Made by a program: the position numbers and the translations under genes
Notes under the pieces: generated by a model
Database searches by the model: none
What the model was told of the DNA's origin: nothing
What the model saw: the letters and a program-made list of their open reading frames with translations, nothing else
In this document: positions 36,434 to 51,708 of the stretch, one piece after another
How positions within the stretch are numbered: the first letter of the stretch is position 1
Layout of the letters: each line of letters starts with the position of its first letter
Source of the DNA: Melghirimyces profundicolus
GTDB taxonomy: Bacteria; Bacillota; Bacilli; Thermoactinomycetales; DSM-45169
NCBI RefSeq assembly: GCF_003054245.1
Contig: NZ_QBKR01000018.1
Location: forward strand, 1 to 64,000
Reading direction: 5' to 3'
DNA length: 64,000 nt

Positions 36434-36479
36434 ACCCACTGCTGGGAATCTGGGATCCGACAGCATAAGGGTGTTTTTT
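36434..36479 (+). terminator. Terminator-like hairpin in the rpoB leader
   Basis: ACCC/GGGT and TGCTG/CAGCA form a two-part stem with a small internal loop and a 16-base loop, followed by GTTTTTT. A second hairpin (GTAACC-8-GGTTAC, 36491-36510) and the palindrome AACCCTAGGGTT (36550-36561) lie between it and rpoB. The 330-base gap holds no gene and looks like a regulated leader. Confidence 0.5.
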
Positions 36480-36714
36480 GTTGTGAATAAGTAACCCGTT
36501 TTTTGGTTACGCTATGTAAATAGACCGTCATGGTTGGAAAAAACAGGAACCCTAGGGTTATTTATATAATTACTTGTTTAAGAGGCTTCATCGGCCGGTC
36601 AAGGCCGAAACATCAGCGAACATCCAGTTTGGCTTACTGCAGAGTCAGGAAAGCATGGAAGGAGCCCTTGCGGGGGTGACGCACCAATCGACTGGGTTCG
36701 AGGGGGGAGCTCGT

Positions 36715-39700
36715 TTGGCAGGTAAACTTGTCCAATACGGTCGGCGTAAGCGGCGCAGTTACGCGAGAATCACCGAGGTGCTCGAACTGCCCAACCTGAT
36801 CGAAATCCAGCAGCGATCTTACCAGTGGTTCCTGGAACAGGGCTTGAAAGAGATGTTCCAGGATATCTCACCGATTGAAGACTTTACCGGTAACTTGGTT
36901 CTGGAGTTCATCGATTATACACTGGAAGAACCGAAGTATTCCGTCGATGAATCGAAGGAACGGGACGTAACCTATGCCGCACCTCTCCGTGTCAAGGTCC
37001 GGCTGATCAACAAGGAAACCGGCGAAGTAAAAGAACAGGAAGTCTTTATGGGGGACTTCCCGTTGATGACGGACACGGGGACCTTCATTATCAACGGGGC
37101 TGAACGGGTCATCGTCAGCCAGTTGGTCCGCTCGCCCAGTGTCTACTATAATAGCAAAGTCGACAAGAACGGGAAACCCACATATACAGCTACCGTGATC
37201 CCCAACCGCGGGGCATGGCTGGAGTTTGAAACCGACGCCAAGGATATTCTTTTTGTACGCATCGATCGTACAAGGAAGATTCCGGTGACGGTCCTTTTGC
37301 GTGCGCTCGGATTTTCCAGCGATGCCGAAATCCTGGATCTGCTCGGGGATGACGAATACGTAAGGAACACGCTGGACAAAGACAATACCGGCAATACCGA
37401 AAAAGCGCTGATTGAAATCTACGAGCGCCTGCGTCCGGGAGAACCGCCGACGGCGGATAACGCACGGAGCCTCTTGTACTCCCGCTTTTTCGATCCGAAG
37501 CGGTATGACCTGGCTAACGTGGGCCGTTACAAGATGAACAAAAAGCTTCACATCAAAAACCGCCTCTTGAACCAGAAGCTGGCCGAAACCGTCGTTGACC
37601 CCGAGACCGGGGAGATCATCGCGGAGGCCGGCCAGGTGGTGGACCGCCGCATAATGAACCGCCTGCTGCCGTTCCTCGAACAGGAAGGCGGAATCGGCTG
37701 GACCGAACACTCCGTCCGCGGGGGCGTGCCGGAAGACGGTCTGCTCCGTCTGCAATCGATCAAGATCTTCTCTCCTGTCGAGGACGGAAAGGTGATCCGG
37801 GTCATCTCCAATGGCCAGATCGACAAGAGTGTCAAACATATCACGCCGGAGGACATCGTCGCTTCCATCAACTATTTCATCAACCTTCTCCACGGCGTGG
37901 GCAGCACGGACGACATCGATCACTTGGGGAACCGGCGGCTCCGCTCCGTCGGGGAACTTCTGCAAAACCAGTTCCGCATCGGTCTTTCCCGTATGGAGCG
38001 GGTGGTTCGGGAACGGATGTCGATTCAGGATGCCAACGCGATCACACCGCAGGCACTGATCAATATCCGTCCGGTGATTGCGTCGATCAAGGAGTTTTTC
38101 GGCTCCAGTCAGTTATCCCAGTTCATGGACCAGACCAATCCCTTGGCGGAACTGACCCACAAGCGCCGTCTTTCGGCCTTGGGACCCGGCGGTCTGACCC
38201 GGGAGCGGGCCGGCTTCGAGGTTCGGGACGTCCACCACTCCCACTATGGACGGATGTGCCCGATCGAGACGCCGGAAGGTCCGAACATCGGGCTGATCAA
38301 CTCGCTTTCCACCTATGCCCGGATCAACGAGTACGGTTTCATTGAAACACCGTACCGGAAGGTGGATCCGGAGACCAATCGGGTGATGGATGAGATCGTC
38401 TACCTGACGGCGGATGAAGAGGATAACTACTACGTGGCGCAAGCGAACGCCCCGCTGCAGGAGGACGGACAGTTCGCCAACGAACAGGTGGTGGCCCGCT
38501 ACAAGGAAGAGATCATTCCTGTCCCGAGGGAGCGGATCGACTATATGGACGTCTCCCCGAAACAGGTGGTTTCCGTGGCGACGGCCTGTATCCCCTTTTT
38601 GGAGAACGACGACTCCAACCGGGCGCTCATGGGTTCCAACATGCAACGGCAAGCGGTACCGCTTCTGAAACCGGAAGCGCCGTACATCGGGACCGGCATG
38701 GAATATAAAGCCGCCCGGGATTCCGGTGTCATGGTCTTGGCCAAACGGCCCGGTGTCGTGGAACGGGTGACGGCCGACGAGGTCTGGGTGCGCCACGAGG
38801 AAGAGGTGGACGGCCAACTGGTCCGGGGTGACTTGGATAAATACAAGTTGCATAAGTACATCCGTTCCAACCAGGGAACCAGCATCAACCAACGACCGAT
38901 CGTCCAGGCGGGGGAACGGGTGGAGAAAGGAGATATTCTCGCTGACGGTCCCTCCACCGACACCGGTGAACTGGCCTTGGGAAGGAACGTCCTGGTCGCG
39001 TTTATGACTTGGGAAGGGTACAACTACGAAGACGCCATCCTCCTTTCCGAAAAGCTGGTGAAAGAGGATGTCTACACTTCCGTTCATATCGAAGAATACG
39101 AATCCGAGGCCCGGGACACCAAATTGGGACCGGAAGAAATTACCCGGGACATCCCCAACGTAGGGGAAGAAGCCCTGAAAAACCTGGATGAACGCGGAAT
39201 CATCCGGATCGGTGCGGAGATCAAAGCCGGGGACATCCTGGTGGGGAAAGTCACTCCGAAAGGAGTCACCGAACTGACGGCGGAAGAACGCCTGTTGCAC
39301 GCCATTTTCGGTGAGAAAGCCCGGGAAGTGCGGGACACCTCCCTGCGCGTGCCTCACGGGACCGACGGAATCGTCGTCGACGTGAAGGTTTTCGAACGGG
39401 AAAACGGAGACGAACTCCCGCCGGGGGTCAACCAGTTGGTTCGCGTCTATATCGCCCAGAAGCGGAAGATTTCCGAAGGCGATAAAATGGCCGGAAGACA
39501 CGGGAACAAAGGGGTGATTGCCCGGGTTCTCCCCGAGGAGGATATGCCTTTCCTTCCCGACGGGACTCCGGTGGAGGTCGTTCTCAACCCCCTCGGCGTG
39601 CCCTCCCGCATGAACATCGGACAGGTGCTGGAAGTCCACCTCGGGATGGCCGCCCGGACGATGGGTCTTCATATGGCCACCCCGGTTTTCGACGGGGCAT

Positions 39701-40251
39701 CGGAGAAGGATGTTTTCGAAGCCCTGGAGGAAGCGGGGCTGGACCCCGACGGCAAAACCAAACTCTACGATGGACGGACCGGGGAAGCCTTCGAAAATCG
39801 GGTGACGGTGGGTGTGATGTATATGATCAAACTGGCCCACATGGTGGACGACAAGATCCACGCCCGGTCCACCGGACCGTACTCCCTGGTGACACAGCAG
39901 CCCCTTGGCGGGAAGGCCCAGTTCGGAGGCCAGCGGTTCGGCGAGATGGAGGTGTGGGCCCTGGAAGCCTATGGCGCCGCCTACACCCTTCAGGAGATTC
40001 TCACCGTCAAGTCCGACGATGTCGTGGGACGCGTGAAAACCTACGAATCCATCGTCAAAGGAGAGAACGTCCCTGAGCCCGGCGTTCCCGAATCCTTCAA
40101 GGTGCTGATCAAAGAGCTCCAGAGCCTGGGTATGGACGTCAAGATCCTTGCCGAGGATGAAGAGGAGATCGAGATTCGGGAACTGGACGAAGATGATGAA
40201 CCGGCCGCCGAGAGATCAGGCTTGGACATGGACAGGGAACAAGCGAAATAA
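36715..40251 (+). CDS. rpoB: RNA polymerase beta subunit
   Basis: 1178 residues. It forms one pincer of RNA polymerase and the rifampicin pocket: [30 protein letters not shown] carries the sensitive residues (Q, D, H, R, S). TTG 36715 is preferred: GAGGGGGGAG is 5 bases upstream and the product then opens [19 protein letters not shown] as in Bacillus. An in-frame ATG at 36574 would add 47 unmatched residues. The acidic C-terminus ([17 protein letters not shown]) resembles Bacillales enzymes. Co-transcribed with rpoC. Confidence 0.97.
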   Translation: MAGKLVQYGRRKRRSYARITEVLELPNLIEIQQRSYQWFLEQGLKEMFQDISPIEDFTGNLVLEFIDYTLEEPKYSVDESKERDVTYAAPLRVKVRLINKETGEVKEQEVFMGDFPLMTDTGTFIINGAERVIVSQLVRSPSVYYNSKVDKNGKPTYTATVIPNRGAWLEFETDAKDILFVRIDRTRKIPVTVLLRALGFSSDAEILDLLGDDEYVRNTLDKDNTGNTEKALIEIYERLRPGEPPTADNARSLLYSRFFDPKRYDLANVGRYKMNKKLHIKNRLLNQKLAETVVDPETGEIIAEAGQVVDRRIMNRLLPFLEQEGGIGWTEHSVRGGVPEDGLLRLQSIKIFSPVEDGKVIRVISNGQIDKSVKHITPEDIVASINYFINLLHGVGSTDDIDHLGNRRLRSVGELLQNQFRIGLSRMERVVRERMSIQDANAITPQALINIRPVIASIKEFFGSSQLSQFMDQTNPLAELTHKRRLSALGPGGLTRERAGFEVRDVHHSHYGRMCPIETPEGPNIGLINSLSTYARINEYGFIETPYRKVDPETNRVMDEIVYLTADEEDNYYVAQANAPLQEDGQFANEQVVARYKEEIIPVPRERIDYMDVSPKQVVSVATACIPFLENDDSNRALMGSNMQRQAVPLLKPEAPYIGTGMEYKAARDSGVMVLAKRPGVVERVTADEVWVRHEEEVDGQLVRGDLDKYKLHKYIRSNQGTSINQRPIVQAGERVEKGDILADGPSTDTGELALGRNVLVAFMTWEGYNYEDAILLSEKLVKEDVYTSVHIEEYESEARDTKLGPEEITRDIPNVGEEALKNLDERGIIRIGAEIKAGDILVGKVTPKGVTELTAEERLLHAIFGEKAREVRDTSLRVPHGTDGIVVDVKVFERENGDELPPGVNQLVRVYIAQKRKISEGDKMAGRHGNKGVIARVLPEEDMPFLPDGTPVEVVLNPLGVPSRMNIGQVLEVHLGMAARTMGLHMATPVFDGASEKDVFEALEEAGLDPDGKTKLYDGRTGEAFENRVTVGVMYMIKLAHMVDDKIHARSTGPYSLVTQQPLGGKAQFGGQRFGEMEVWALEAYGAAYTLQEILTVKSDDVVGRVKTYESIVKGENVPEPGVPESFKVLIKELQSLGMDVKILAEDEEEIEIRELDEDDEPAAERSGLDMDREQAK

Positions 40252-40349
40252 CGGTTTGCCGGGCCTCGATCAAGGAGGCGTTTGCCAACAAAGGGTCATC
40301 GCCCGGAACTGACGAGTCAATCGGGAGGATCCTGAGGGAGGAATGCCCT

Positions 40350-43970
<3,621 letters not shown>

Positions 43971-44024
43971 GTGGTGGGGGGGATCCGGTCCCGGGAATCC
44001 CCGGACCGGGCCTCTATCCACTTG

Positions 44025-44053
44025 TTGACAACACCCTGTGCAGGTGGTAAGAT
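44025..44053 (+). promoter_or_regulatory. SigA promoter of the str operon
   Basis: TTGACA at 44025 and TAAGAT at 44048 with a 17-base spacer, just after rpoC. It would drive rplGB-rpsL-rpsG-fusA-tuf. Confidence 0.85.
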
Positions 44054-44096
44054 ATCGTCGTGTGCTTGGGTCATTTCACTTTGGAGGGCGTGTTTT

Positions 44097-44345
44097 ATGT
44101 CTTATGAAAAAGTGAAGAGCGCTAAGAGCTTATGGATCGGAGCCAAGCAGACCAAAAAGGCGATTCAACAGGGGAAGGCACGTGAGGTCCTGATTGCGGC
44201 AGATGCAGATGAACACATCACGCAATCTTTGGTCCAGCTGTGCCGGAACCATGGAGTGGCCGTTCTTTACGTCGATTCGATGAAAGAGCTTGGAAAAGCT
44301 TGCGGGATTGACGTCGGAGCCGCAACGGCCGCGATATTGGAGTAA
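44097..44345 (+). CDS. rplGB: L7Ae-family ribosomal/kink-turn protein (YbxF)
   Basis: 82 residues of the L7Ae/L30e fold. It opens MSYEKVKSAKSLWIGAKQTK and includes the RNA-binding LIAADADEHITQSLVQLCR and VLYVDSMKELGKACGID segments. The Bacillus homologue binds kink-turn RNA and associates with ribosomes. ATG 44097 follows TTGGAGGG. Position between rpoC and rpsL is conserved. Confidence 0.92.
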   Translation: MSYEKVKSAKSLWIGAKQTKKAIQQGKAREVLIAADADEHITQSLVQLCRNHGVAVLYVDSMKELGKACGIDVGAATAAILE

Positions 44346-44486
44346 ATAAATTGGAACGGCCGACCCAGACCTGACCGCGTGCCGAGTAATATGGGCGCGG
44401 TCGGTGTTTGGGTATGGCTTCCAATTTTGCGCGAAAAAATGAACCGCCTGGCTCTGTGGACTTACAATTGCGAGGAGGTGACACCT

Positions 44487-44900
44487 ATGCCCACAATTAA
44501 CCAATTAATCCGCAAAGGCCGGAAACGCAAAGTGGAGAAATCCACCGCACCGGCGTTGCAATACGGCTACAACAGCCATCGCAAAGAAACCACCCGGCAA
44601 AGCTCCCCGCAAAAACGGGGCGTGTGCACCCGTGTCGGGACCATGACGCCGAAGAAGCCGAACTCCGCGCTCCGGAAGTACGCCCGTGTCCGTCTTTCCA
44701 ACGGCATTGAAGTGACGGCTTACATCCCGGGGATCGGTCACAACCTGCAGGAGCACTCCGTGGTACTGGTCCGTGGCGGACGGGTCAAAGACCTTCCTGG
44801 TGTCCGTTACCACATCGTCCGGGGCGCCCTTGACACCGCCGGTGTGCAAAACCGGATGCAGGGCCGCTCCAAATACGGTGCCAAACGGCCGAAAAAATAA
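44487..44900 (+). CDS. rpsL: 30S ribosomal protein S12
   Basis: 137 residues. The decoding-centre loops [19 protein letters not shown] and [13 protein letters not shown] keep the wild-type lysines, so no streptomycin-resistance change is seen. It checks codon-anticodon geometry. ATG 44487 follows GAGGAGGTG. First classic gene of the str operon, 44 bases ahead of rpsG. Confidence 0.97.
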   Translation: MPTINQLIRKGRKRKVEKSTAPALQYGYNSHRKETTRQSSPQKRGVCTRVGTMTPKKPNSALRKYARVRLSNGIEVTAYIPGIGHNLQEHSVVLVRGGRVKDLPGVRYHIVRGALDTAGVQNRMQGRSKYGAKRPKK

Positions 44901-44914
44901 CATCACTGCACTAA

Positions 44915-45415
<501 letters not shown>

Positions 45416-45466
45416 TCCGTTCACAGGCTCCATTATCTTTTGCCAACATGAAAGGAGACATTTCCG

Positions 45467-47542
45467 ATGGCACGTGAATTCTCCTTGAAAGACACGCGCA
45501 ACATCGGGATTATGGCTCACATCGACGCTGGTAAGACCACAACGACCGAACGGATTCTGTTCTACAGCGGCCGCGTGCACAAGATCGGTGAAGTGCATGA
45601 AGGCGCCGCCACCATGGACTGGATGGAACAGGAACAGGAACGGGGGATCACGATCACATCCGCTGCCACCACCTGTCAGTGGAAAGATCACCGGATCAAC
45701 ATTATCGATACCCCCGGACACGTGGATTTCACCGTCGAGGTGGAGCGTTCCCTGCGCGTTCTGGATGGGGCGGTGGGGGTCTTCTGCGCCAAAGGTGGCG
45801 TGGAACCCCAGTCCGAAACCGTCTGGCACCAGGCGGACAAATACCAAGTACCCCGTATCGCCTATATCAATAAAATGGATATCGTCGGTGCGGACTTCTT
45901 CGGAGCCGTCGAGCAGATGCGCGAACGACTCGGGGCCAACGCGGTTCCGATCCAGCTGCCGATCGGCAAGGAAGACGAGTTTGAAGGGATCATCGATCTG
46001 ATCAAAAACGTGGCTTTCTATTACACCGACGACCTGGGCACCCGCACGGAAGCCCGGGAGATTCCGGATGAATACAAGGAACAGGCGGAAGAATACCGTA
46101 CCAAGATGATCGAAGCGATCTCCGAGTTGGATGAAGAGCTGATGATGAAGTACTTGGAAGGGGAAGAAATCTCCGAAGACGAGTTGAAGAAGGCGCTTCG
46201 CAAAGGCGTCTGCAACGTGGAGATCATTCCCGTGCTGTGCGGCTCTTCCTACAAGAACAAAGGAGTTCAGCTGATGTTGGACGCCGTCGTCGACTACATG
46301 CCTTCCCCGCTGGACGTTCCTCCGATCCAGGGGGAACTGCCCGACGGCAGCGAAGCCGAGCGGAAGTCCGACGACAACGAACCCTTCTCCGCTCTGGCCT
46401 TCAAGATCATGACCGATCCCTATGTGGGGAAATTGACCTTCTTCCGGGTCTACTCGGGTACGCTGGATTCCGGTTCCTACGTGCTGAACTCCACCAAGGA
46501 CAAACGTGAGCGGGTGGGACGGATCCTGCAGATGCACGCCAATTCCCGTGAAGAGATCAAGACGGTTTACGCCGGGGACATCGCCGCCGCCGTCGGCCTG
46601 AAGGACACCGGCACCGGGGATACCCTGTGCGATCCGAAACACCCCATCATCCTGGAATCCATGATCTTCCCTGAGCCGGTGATCTCGGTCGCCATCGAGC
46701 CGAAGAGCAAGAGCGATCAGGACAAAATGGCGGTCGCCCTCGCCAAACTGGCCGAGGAAGATCCGACCTTCCGGACGGAAACCAACGAAGAGACCGGGCA
46801 GACCATCATTTCCGGCATGGGCGAGCTGCACCTGGATGTCATCGTTGACCGACTGAAGCGGGAATTCAAAGTGGAGGCCAACGTGGGGAACCCGCAGGTG
46901 GCTTACCGCGAAACGATCCGCAGTTCGGCGAAGGTCGAAGGGAAGTTTATCCGGCAATCCGGCGGACGCGGTCAATACGGTCACGTCTGGATTGAATTCG
47001 AACCCATGGAAGAAGGCAGCGGTTTCGAGTTCGTCAACAAGATTGTCGGCGGGGTCGTCCCGAAAGAGTACATCCCGGCGGTTCAGGCCGGCGTGGAGGA
47101 AGCCCTTCAAAACGGGGTGCTGGCCGGTTATCCGATGGTGGACGTCCGGGCCACTCTGTACGATGGATCCTACCACGATGTGGACTCTTCGGAGATGGCC
47201 TTCAAGATCGCGGGGTCCATGGCGGTCAAAGCCGCCAAAGCCAAGTGTTCCCCGGTGCTTCTCGAGCCCATCATGAAGGTCGAGGTCACCGTTCCCGAAG
47301 AATACATGGGGGACATTATGGGTGATGTCAACTCCCGCCGCGGACGCGTGGAAGGGATGGAGAGCCGAGGCGGTGCCCAGGTGATCCGTGCGATGGTCCC
47401 CTTGGCCGAGATGTTCGGTTACGCCACCAACCTGCGTTCCCGGACTCAAGGCCGCGGGCAGTACACCATGCACTTCGACCACTACGAAGAAGTGCCCAAG
47501 TCCATCGCTGATGAGATCATCGCCAAAAACTCCGGCGAGTGA
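45467..47542 (+). CDS. fusA: Elongation factor G
   Basis: 691 residues, five-domain translocase GTPase. G motifs: AHIDAGKTT (P loop), RGITITSAA (switch I), DTPGHVDF and NKMD. It drives translocation and, with RRF, ribosome recycling. ATG after AAAGGAGA. Length and motifs match the single housekeeping EF-G of Bacillota; no fusidic-acid change is judged. Confidence 0.98.
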   Translation: MAREFSLKDTRNIGIMAHIDAGKTTTTERILFYSGRVHKIGEVHEGAATMDWMEQEQERGITITSAATTCQWKDHRINIIDTPGHVDFTVEVERSLRVLDGAVGVFCAKGGVEPQSETVWHQADKYQVPRIAYINKMDIVGADFFGAVEQMRERLGANAVPIQLPIGKEDEFEGIIDLIKNVAFYYTDDLGTRTEAREIPDEYKEQAEEYRTKMIEAISELDEELMMKYLEGEEISEDELKKALRKGVCNVEIIPVLCGSSYKNKGVQLMLDAVVDYMPSPLDVPPIQGELPDGSEAERKSDDNEPFSALAFKIMTDPYVGKLTFFRVYSGTLDSGSYVLNSTKDKRERVGRILQMHANSREEIKTVYAGDIAAAVGLKDTGTGDTLCDPKHPIILESMIFPEPVISVAIEPKSKSDQDKMAVALAKLAEEDPTFRTETNEETGQTIISGMGELHLDVIVDRLKREFKVEANVGNPQVAYRETIRSSAKVEGKFIRQSGGRGQYGHVWIEFEPMEEGSGFEFVNKIVGGVVPKEYIPAVQAGVEEALQNGVLAGYPMVDVRATLYDGSYHDVDSSEMAFKIAGSMAVKAAKAKCSPVLLEPIMKVEVTVPEEYMGDIMGDVNSRRGRVEGMESRGGAQVIRAMVPLAEMFGYATNLRSRTQGRGQYTMHFDHYEEVPKSIADEIIAKNSGE

Positions 47543-47654
47543 TCCCTGGACCCTATCCCGGTGAAGAAGGTTGCGCGGGCGGTTGGCCCGCTCCGCAGCT
47601 TTCTCCCTTATACATCAACCTTAAATCGAAAGATCCAAAGGAGGATTTCGAGTC

Positions 47655-48845
47655 ATGGCCAAAGAAAAGTTCGAACGTACCAAACCGCACGTGAACATTG
47701 GTACCATCGGTCACGTGGACCACGGCAAAACCACTCTGACCGCCGCGATCACCACGATCCTGGCGAAAACCGGCGGGTCTACCGCGATGGCTTATGACCA
47801 AATCGACAAAGCCCCGGAAGAAAAAGAGCGGGGGATCACCATCTCCACCGCCCACGTGGAATATGAAACCGAAAACCGCCACTATGCCCACGTGGACTGC
47901 CCGGGCCACGCCGACTACGTGAAGAACATGATCACCGGTGCGGCTCAAATGGACGGTGCCATCCTGGTCGTGTCCGCCGCTGACGGTCCGATGCCGCAAA
48001 CCCGTGAGCACATCTTGCTCTCCCGTCAGGTCGGCGTGCCGAGCATCGTCGTATTCCTGAACAAAGTGGATATGGTGGACGACGAAGAGCTCTTGGAACT
48101 GGTGGAAATGGAAGTCCGCGAGCTGCTTTCCGAGTACGATTTCCCCGGGGACGACATTCCGGTGGTGGCCGGTTCCGCTCTGAAAGCCCTGGAGGACCCG
48201 AGCAGCGAGTGGGGTGAAAAAATCCTCGAACTGATGCGGAGCGTGGACGAATACGTCCCCACCCCGGAACGGGATAAAGATAAGCCTTTCCTGATGCCGA
48301 TCGAGGACGTTTTCACCATCACCGGTCGGGGTACCGTGGCCACCGGTCGTGTGGAACGCGGTGTCATCAAGGTCTCCGATGAAGTGGAAATCATCGGGAT
48401 CAAAGAAGAAACCCGCAAAACCGTTGTTACCGGGGTGGAAATGTTCCGCAAGATGATGGACGAAGCGGAAGCCGGTGACAACATCGGGGCTCTCTTGCGC
48501 GGTGTCAACCGCGAAGACATCCAGCGCGGTCAAGTGTTGGCCAAGCCCGGCACGGTGAAACCGCACACCAAATTTAAAGCCCAGGTCTACATCCTGAGCA
48601 AAGAAGAAGGCGGTCGTCACACCCCCTTCTTCAACGGATACCGTCCCCAATTCTACTTCCGCACCACCGACGTGACCGGCGTCATTCAATTGCCGGAAGG
48701 CACCGAAATGGTGATGCCCGGAGACAACGTCGAAATGGAAGTGGAACTGATCGCCCCGATCGCCATTGAAGACGGCACCCGCTTTGCCATCCGGGAAGGC
48801 GGCCGTACCGTCGGCGCCGGTGCCGTCACCGCGATCAACGAATAA
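47655..48845 (+). CDS. tuf: Elongation factor Tu
   Basis: 396 residues. GTPase motifs [29 protein letters not shown] and NKVDMVDD are exact, and the domain II-III residues [18 protein letters not shown] are intact. It delivers aminoacyl-tRNA. It is the last gene of the str operon here; a strong terminator follows and the S10 operon starts 4.2 kb later instead of directly. Confidence 0.98.
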   Translation: MAKEKFERTKPHVNIGTIGHVDHGKTTLTAAITTILAKTGGSTAMAYDQIDKAPEEKERGITISTAHVEYETENRHYAHVDCPGHADYVKNMITGAAQMDGAILVVSAADGPMPQTREHILLSRQVGVPSIVVFLNKVDMVDDEELLELVEMEVRELLSEYDFPGDDIPVVAGSALKALEDPSSEWGEKILELMRSVDEYVPTPERDKDKPFLMPIEDVFTITGRGTVATGRVERGVIKVSDEVEIIGIKEETRKTVVTGVEMFRKMMDEAEAGDNIGALLRGVNREDIQRGQVLAKPGTVKPHTKFKAQVYILSKEEGGRHTPFFNGYRPQFYFRTTDVTGVIQLPEGTEMVMPGDNVEMEVELIAPIAIEDGTRFAIREGGRTVGAGAVTAINE

Positions 48846-48860
48846 TTCCCGATCGCAAAG

Positions 48861-48891
48861 AAAGGACTCCCTGTGAGGGGGTCCTTTTTTT
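48861..48891 (+). terminator. Terminator of the str operon
   Basis: AAAGGACTCCC pairs with GGGGGTCCTTT (one T-G pair) over a 5-base loop, followed by TTTT. Confidence 0.92.
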
Positions 48892-49311
48892 AATGGCCAT
48901 TCCCGGGAAGTCTTTGAGCCGGATCCGGCCGATCCCAAATTTGAACGGGGATGGGGCTATGTCCGGATCTACGACATTTCCGACAAAAAGACCCCCCGTC
49001 TGATCAGCGATTACCGTTCGGAAAACTCCGTCCGTCAGATCAAAGAAGGAGAACGGGCCCCGGGCACTTACACCGTGCACGACCCCAAAGTGCAGGGAAA
49101 CCTCCTCTACCTCTCCCACTATTCCGACGGTGTCCGGGTTGTCGACATTTCCGACCGGAAAAACCCCGTGGAAGTCGCTTCCTATGTGCCGGACCGGGCG
49201 ATGGTCTGGGGGGTCTTTTTGCACCGGAACGAAATTCTGGCCTCGGACATGCGATCCGGTCTGAAGGTGGTCCGGTTGAGCCGGAGCGGCTACAAGGAAC
49301 CGGTCCGATAA
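48892..49311 (+). pseudogene. 5'-truncated LVIVD/beta-propeller protein remnant
   Basis: About 139 codons read without interruption to the TAA at 49309-49311. Two tandem units look like LVIVD repeats: YVRIYDISDKKTPRLISDYR and VRVVDISDRKNPVEVASY. The frame begins directly after the tuf terminator with no start codon until GTG 49075, and no ribosome site is visible. Full relatives are several hundred residues long and secreted or surface-bound beta-propellers, so this is the C-terminal stump of a lost gene. A terminator still follows it. Confidence 0.75.
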
Positions 49312-49326
49312 ACATGGTAAAAAAGG

Positions 49327-49352
49327 AAAAGCCGGTCTTCGGGCCGGCTTTT
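49327..49352 (+). terminator. Terminator after the LVIVD remnant
   Basis: AAAAGCCGG pairs with CCGGCTTTT around an 8-base TTCG-containing loop; the T-run is in the stem end. Confidence 0.82.
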
Positions 49353-49478
49353 ATCATTTGATTAAAGGGAGAAGGTTTCGCTGCCGCAAGAGAAGAGGAA
49401 GAGGAGTTTCACCTTTGTTTCCCGAATAGAAATTGAAAAATCAAATCATTCCTGTATCTTTTTCGAGGGGGAGTTTGG

Positions 49479-51170
49479 GTGAACGCTGTTTTGTTGGCAT
49501 TGTTGGGGTTTGTGGCCTTCTTCCTCGGCTATCGTTTTTATTCCAAGTTCATCGCGGAGAAAGTGTATCGTCTGGATCCGGATTATGTGACACCGGCACA
49601 CCGGTACAACGACGGGGTGGATTATGTGCCTGCCAACAAACATGTGTTGTGGGGACACCATTTTTCCTCCGTCGCGGGAGCGGCTCCCATCCTGGGGCCG
49701 GCCATCGCCGTATTCTGGGGGTGGCTGCCAGCTCTTTTGTGGGTGATTCTGGGGACTGTTTTCATCGCGGGGGTGCATGATTTCGGATCGATTGTCGTGG
49801 CCAACCGCCACAAGGGAAAATCAATCGGGACGTTGACCCACCAGATCATCGGTCCCCGGGCCAAGACACTGTTCCTCCTGATCATCCTGTTTCTGATCAT
49901 TATGGTGAATGCGGTGTTTGCCTGGGCGATCGCAAACCTCTTCATCCATTTTCCGGGTAGTGTGCTGCCGATCTTTATCGAAATTCCTCTGGCCGTCGCC
50001 GTCGGTTACATGGTGTACCGATGGAAAAAGGGGATCCTGTTTCCATCGATCGCCGCTCTCATCGTGATGTACGCCTTTGTGGTGGTGGGGTATTATGTTC
50101 CGGTCGATGTGACCGGATGGTCCATCGGGGGAATGGCGATCAATCCCTTCATCTTCTGGATCATCATCCTGATGGTGTACGGCTACATCGCCTCCATCCT
50201 CCCGGTCTGGACTCTGTTGCAACCCCGGGATTACATTAACTCTCACCAGCTCTTCCTCGGGTTGTTCATCCTGTATATCGGGATGTTTATCATGAATCCG
50301 GAAGTGGTGGCACCGGCGGTCAATCCGGACATTCCCGAGGGATCGCCTCCCTGGTTTCCGGTGCTGTTTATCACCATCGCCTGCGGAGCGATATCCGGAT
50401 TCCACGGGTTGATCGGCTCGGGCACGACATCGAAACAGCTGGATAAGGAGACCGATGCCCGGTACATCGGTTACTTCGGTGCCATCGGGGAAGGAACGCT
50501 GGCGCTGTTGTCCATCATTGCCTGTGTGGCGGCTTTTTCCAACCTCGGAGAGTGGAAAGCCCACTACGCCACCTTTGCCCAGGCGGGAGACGGGGCGCTG
50601 AGTGCTTTTGTCAGCGGGGCCGCCCTGTTTGCATCCGGTCTGGGGATTCCCAAAGGGATCGCAGAGATTTTCGTCGCCGTGATCGTGATCAGTTTCGCCG
50701 CCACCTCCTTGGACACGTCGATCCGCCTGATGCGTTACATCATCAGTGAGCTGGGCGAATCTTACGGAGTGAAGGCGTTCACCAACAAACACGTGGCCGC
50801 CCTGTCGGGAATGGCGGTCAGCTTCTTCTTGATCTTTTCCCAGGAAAACGGAAAAGGCGGCTACCTGATCTGGCCCCTTTTTGGAACCACCAATCAGCTG
50901 GTGGGCGGGTTGACCTTGCTGGTCCTCTCCATTTGGCTCTGGCGCCTCTCCCGGAACATGGTCTACACCCTGTTCCCGATGATTTTCCTGTTGACCATGA
51001 CTTCCTGGGCCATGTTCCTGAACCTCGTATCTTATTTTTCCAGCGGGCAGTATTTGCTGTTGATTCTCGGTTCCATTCTCTTCATTTTTGAAATCTGGCT
51101 GATCCTGGAGGCGTTCGTGATTTTCAGTCGGGGGAAGGAGAGCGTTCGGGGATTGGAGTCGGAAGCGTAA
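49479..51170 (+). CDS. cstA: CstA-family pyruvate/peptide transporter
   Basis: 563 residues with about 15 membrane segments. The N-terminal signature HVLWGHHFSSVAGAAPILGPAIAVFWGWLPALLW and GFHGLIGSGTTSKQLDKETDARYIGYFGA identify the carbon-starvation CstA family, which imports pyruvate and possibly peptides during carbon limitation. GTG 49479 follows GAGGGGGAG. It lies in the accessory block inserted between tuf and rpsJ. A 140-aa gene follows by 57 bases and probably belongs to the same transcript. No CcpA site could be identified by eye. Confidence 0.9.
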   Translation: MNAVLLALLGFVAFFLGYRFYSKFIAEKVYRLDPDYVTPAHRYNDGVDYVPANKHVLWGHHFSSVAGAAPILGPAIAVFWGWLPALLWVILGTVFIAGVHDFGSIVVANRHKGKSIGTLTHQIIGPRAKTLFLLIILFLIIMVNAVFAWAIANLFIHFPGSVLPIFIEIPLAVAVGYMVYRWKKGILFPSIAALIVMYAFVVVGYYVPVDVTGWSIGGMAINPFIFWIIILMVYGYIASILPVWTLLQPRDYINSHQLFLGLFILYIGMFIMNPEVVAPAVNPDIPEGSPPWFPVLFITIACGAISGFHGLIGSGTTSKQLDKETDARYIGYFGAIGEGTLALLSIIACVAAFSNLGEWKAHYATFAQAGDGALSAFVSGAALFASGLGIPKGIAEIFVAVIVISFAATSLDTSIRLMRYIISELGESYGVKAFTNKHVAALSGMAVSFFLIFSQENGKGGYLIWPLFGTTNQLVGGLTLLVLSIWLWRLSRNMVYTLFPMIFLLTMTSWAMFLNLVSYFSSGQYLLLILGSILFIFEIWLILEAFVIFSRGKESVRGLESEA

Positions 51171-51227
51171 CCCTTCGCATGCGTGGTAAAATGGAGCAAA
51201 TGGAGGAATGAGGGAGGAGGGGACAGA

Positions 51228-51650
51228 ATGAAACCGGTCCATGTTCTGTTGGTCCGGGAGGCCGACATGCAGATGTCTTCTTCGGGATGTTGCGGCCGGA
51301 TCGAAGGGGATGCCAGCCGGTGGTCGGATCAGGGCTGTGTCTTTCCCCAGCGGAGGCGGATTATGGAGGAGATGGGCACCCTTTACCGGGCCATCCGGGA
51401 CCGATTCGGAGACCGGGTCCGGGTGGATGCGGTGGATCCCCGCAACCTCTTTTCCTACACCGCTCTGATGTGGCAGGCCGGTCGCCGGGCGGGACTCTCC
51501 CCGGTGCGTCTGGGACGGAACTGGATGAAGGGATTCACATCGACTGCCGTCCTGGTCGATGGAAGCCCGGTGGCCGCAGGAAGCGTCCCCGAAACAGAAA
51601 AAGTGATTCGGGCGATTCAGGCCCGGCTGTCGGAAGAACCGGTCGCCTGA
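51228..51650 (+). CDS. 140-aa cysteine-containing partner of cstA, unknown function
   Basis: 140 residues. It opens MKPVHVLLVREADMQMSSSG and then has C21-C22 (SGCCGRIEGD) and C37. The strand/helix order (VHVLLV, VRVDAVDP, STAVLVDGSPVAAGSV, helix to the end) suggests a thioredoxin-like or ferredoxin-like alpha/beta fold, perhaps with a metal or redox role at the Cys pair; this is inference. GGGAGGAGGGG precedes ATG 51228. Tight linkage to cstA suggests a role with that transporter. Family not recognised. Confidence 0.6.
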   Translation: MKPVHVLLVREADMQMSSSGCCGRIEGDASRWSDQGCVFPQRRRIMEEMGTLYRAIRDRFGDRVRVDAVDPRNLFSYTALMWQAGRRAGLSPVRLGRNWMKGFTSTAVLVDGSPVAAGSVPETEKVIRAIQARLSEEPVA

Positions 51651-51666
51651 CCCCTCGAGTGGTGAG

Positions 51667-51698
51667 AAACCCCCGGCCTGATGGAGGCCGGGGGTTTT
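51667..51698. terminator. Bidirectional terminator
   Basis: AAACCCCCGGCCT pairs with AGGCCGGGGGTTT, a 13-bp stem over a 5-base loop. It serves the cstA unit and the converging PepSY gene. Confidence 0.9.
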
Positions 51699-51708
51699 GT
51701 GCCGGGGT

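Noticed and set aside
36574-36714. 47-residue N-terminal extension of RpoB
   Set aside because: It matches no RpoB and lacks a ribosome site, whereas TTG 36715 has GAGGGGGGAG and the family opening.
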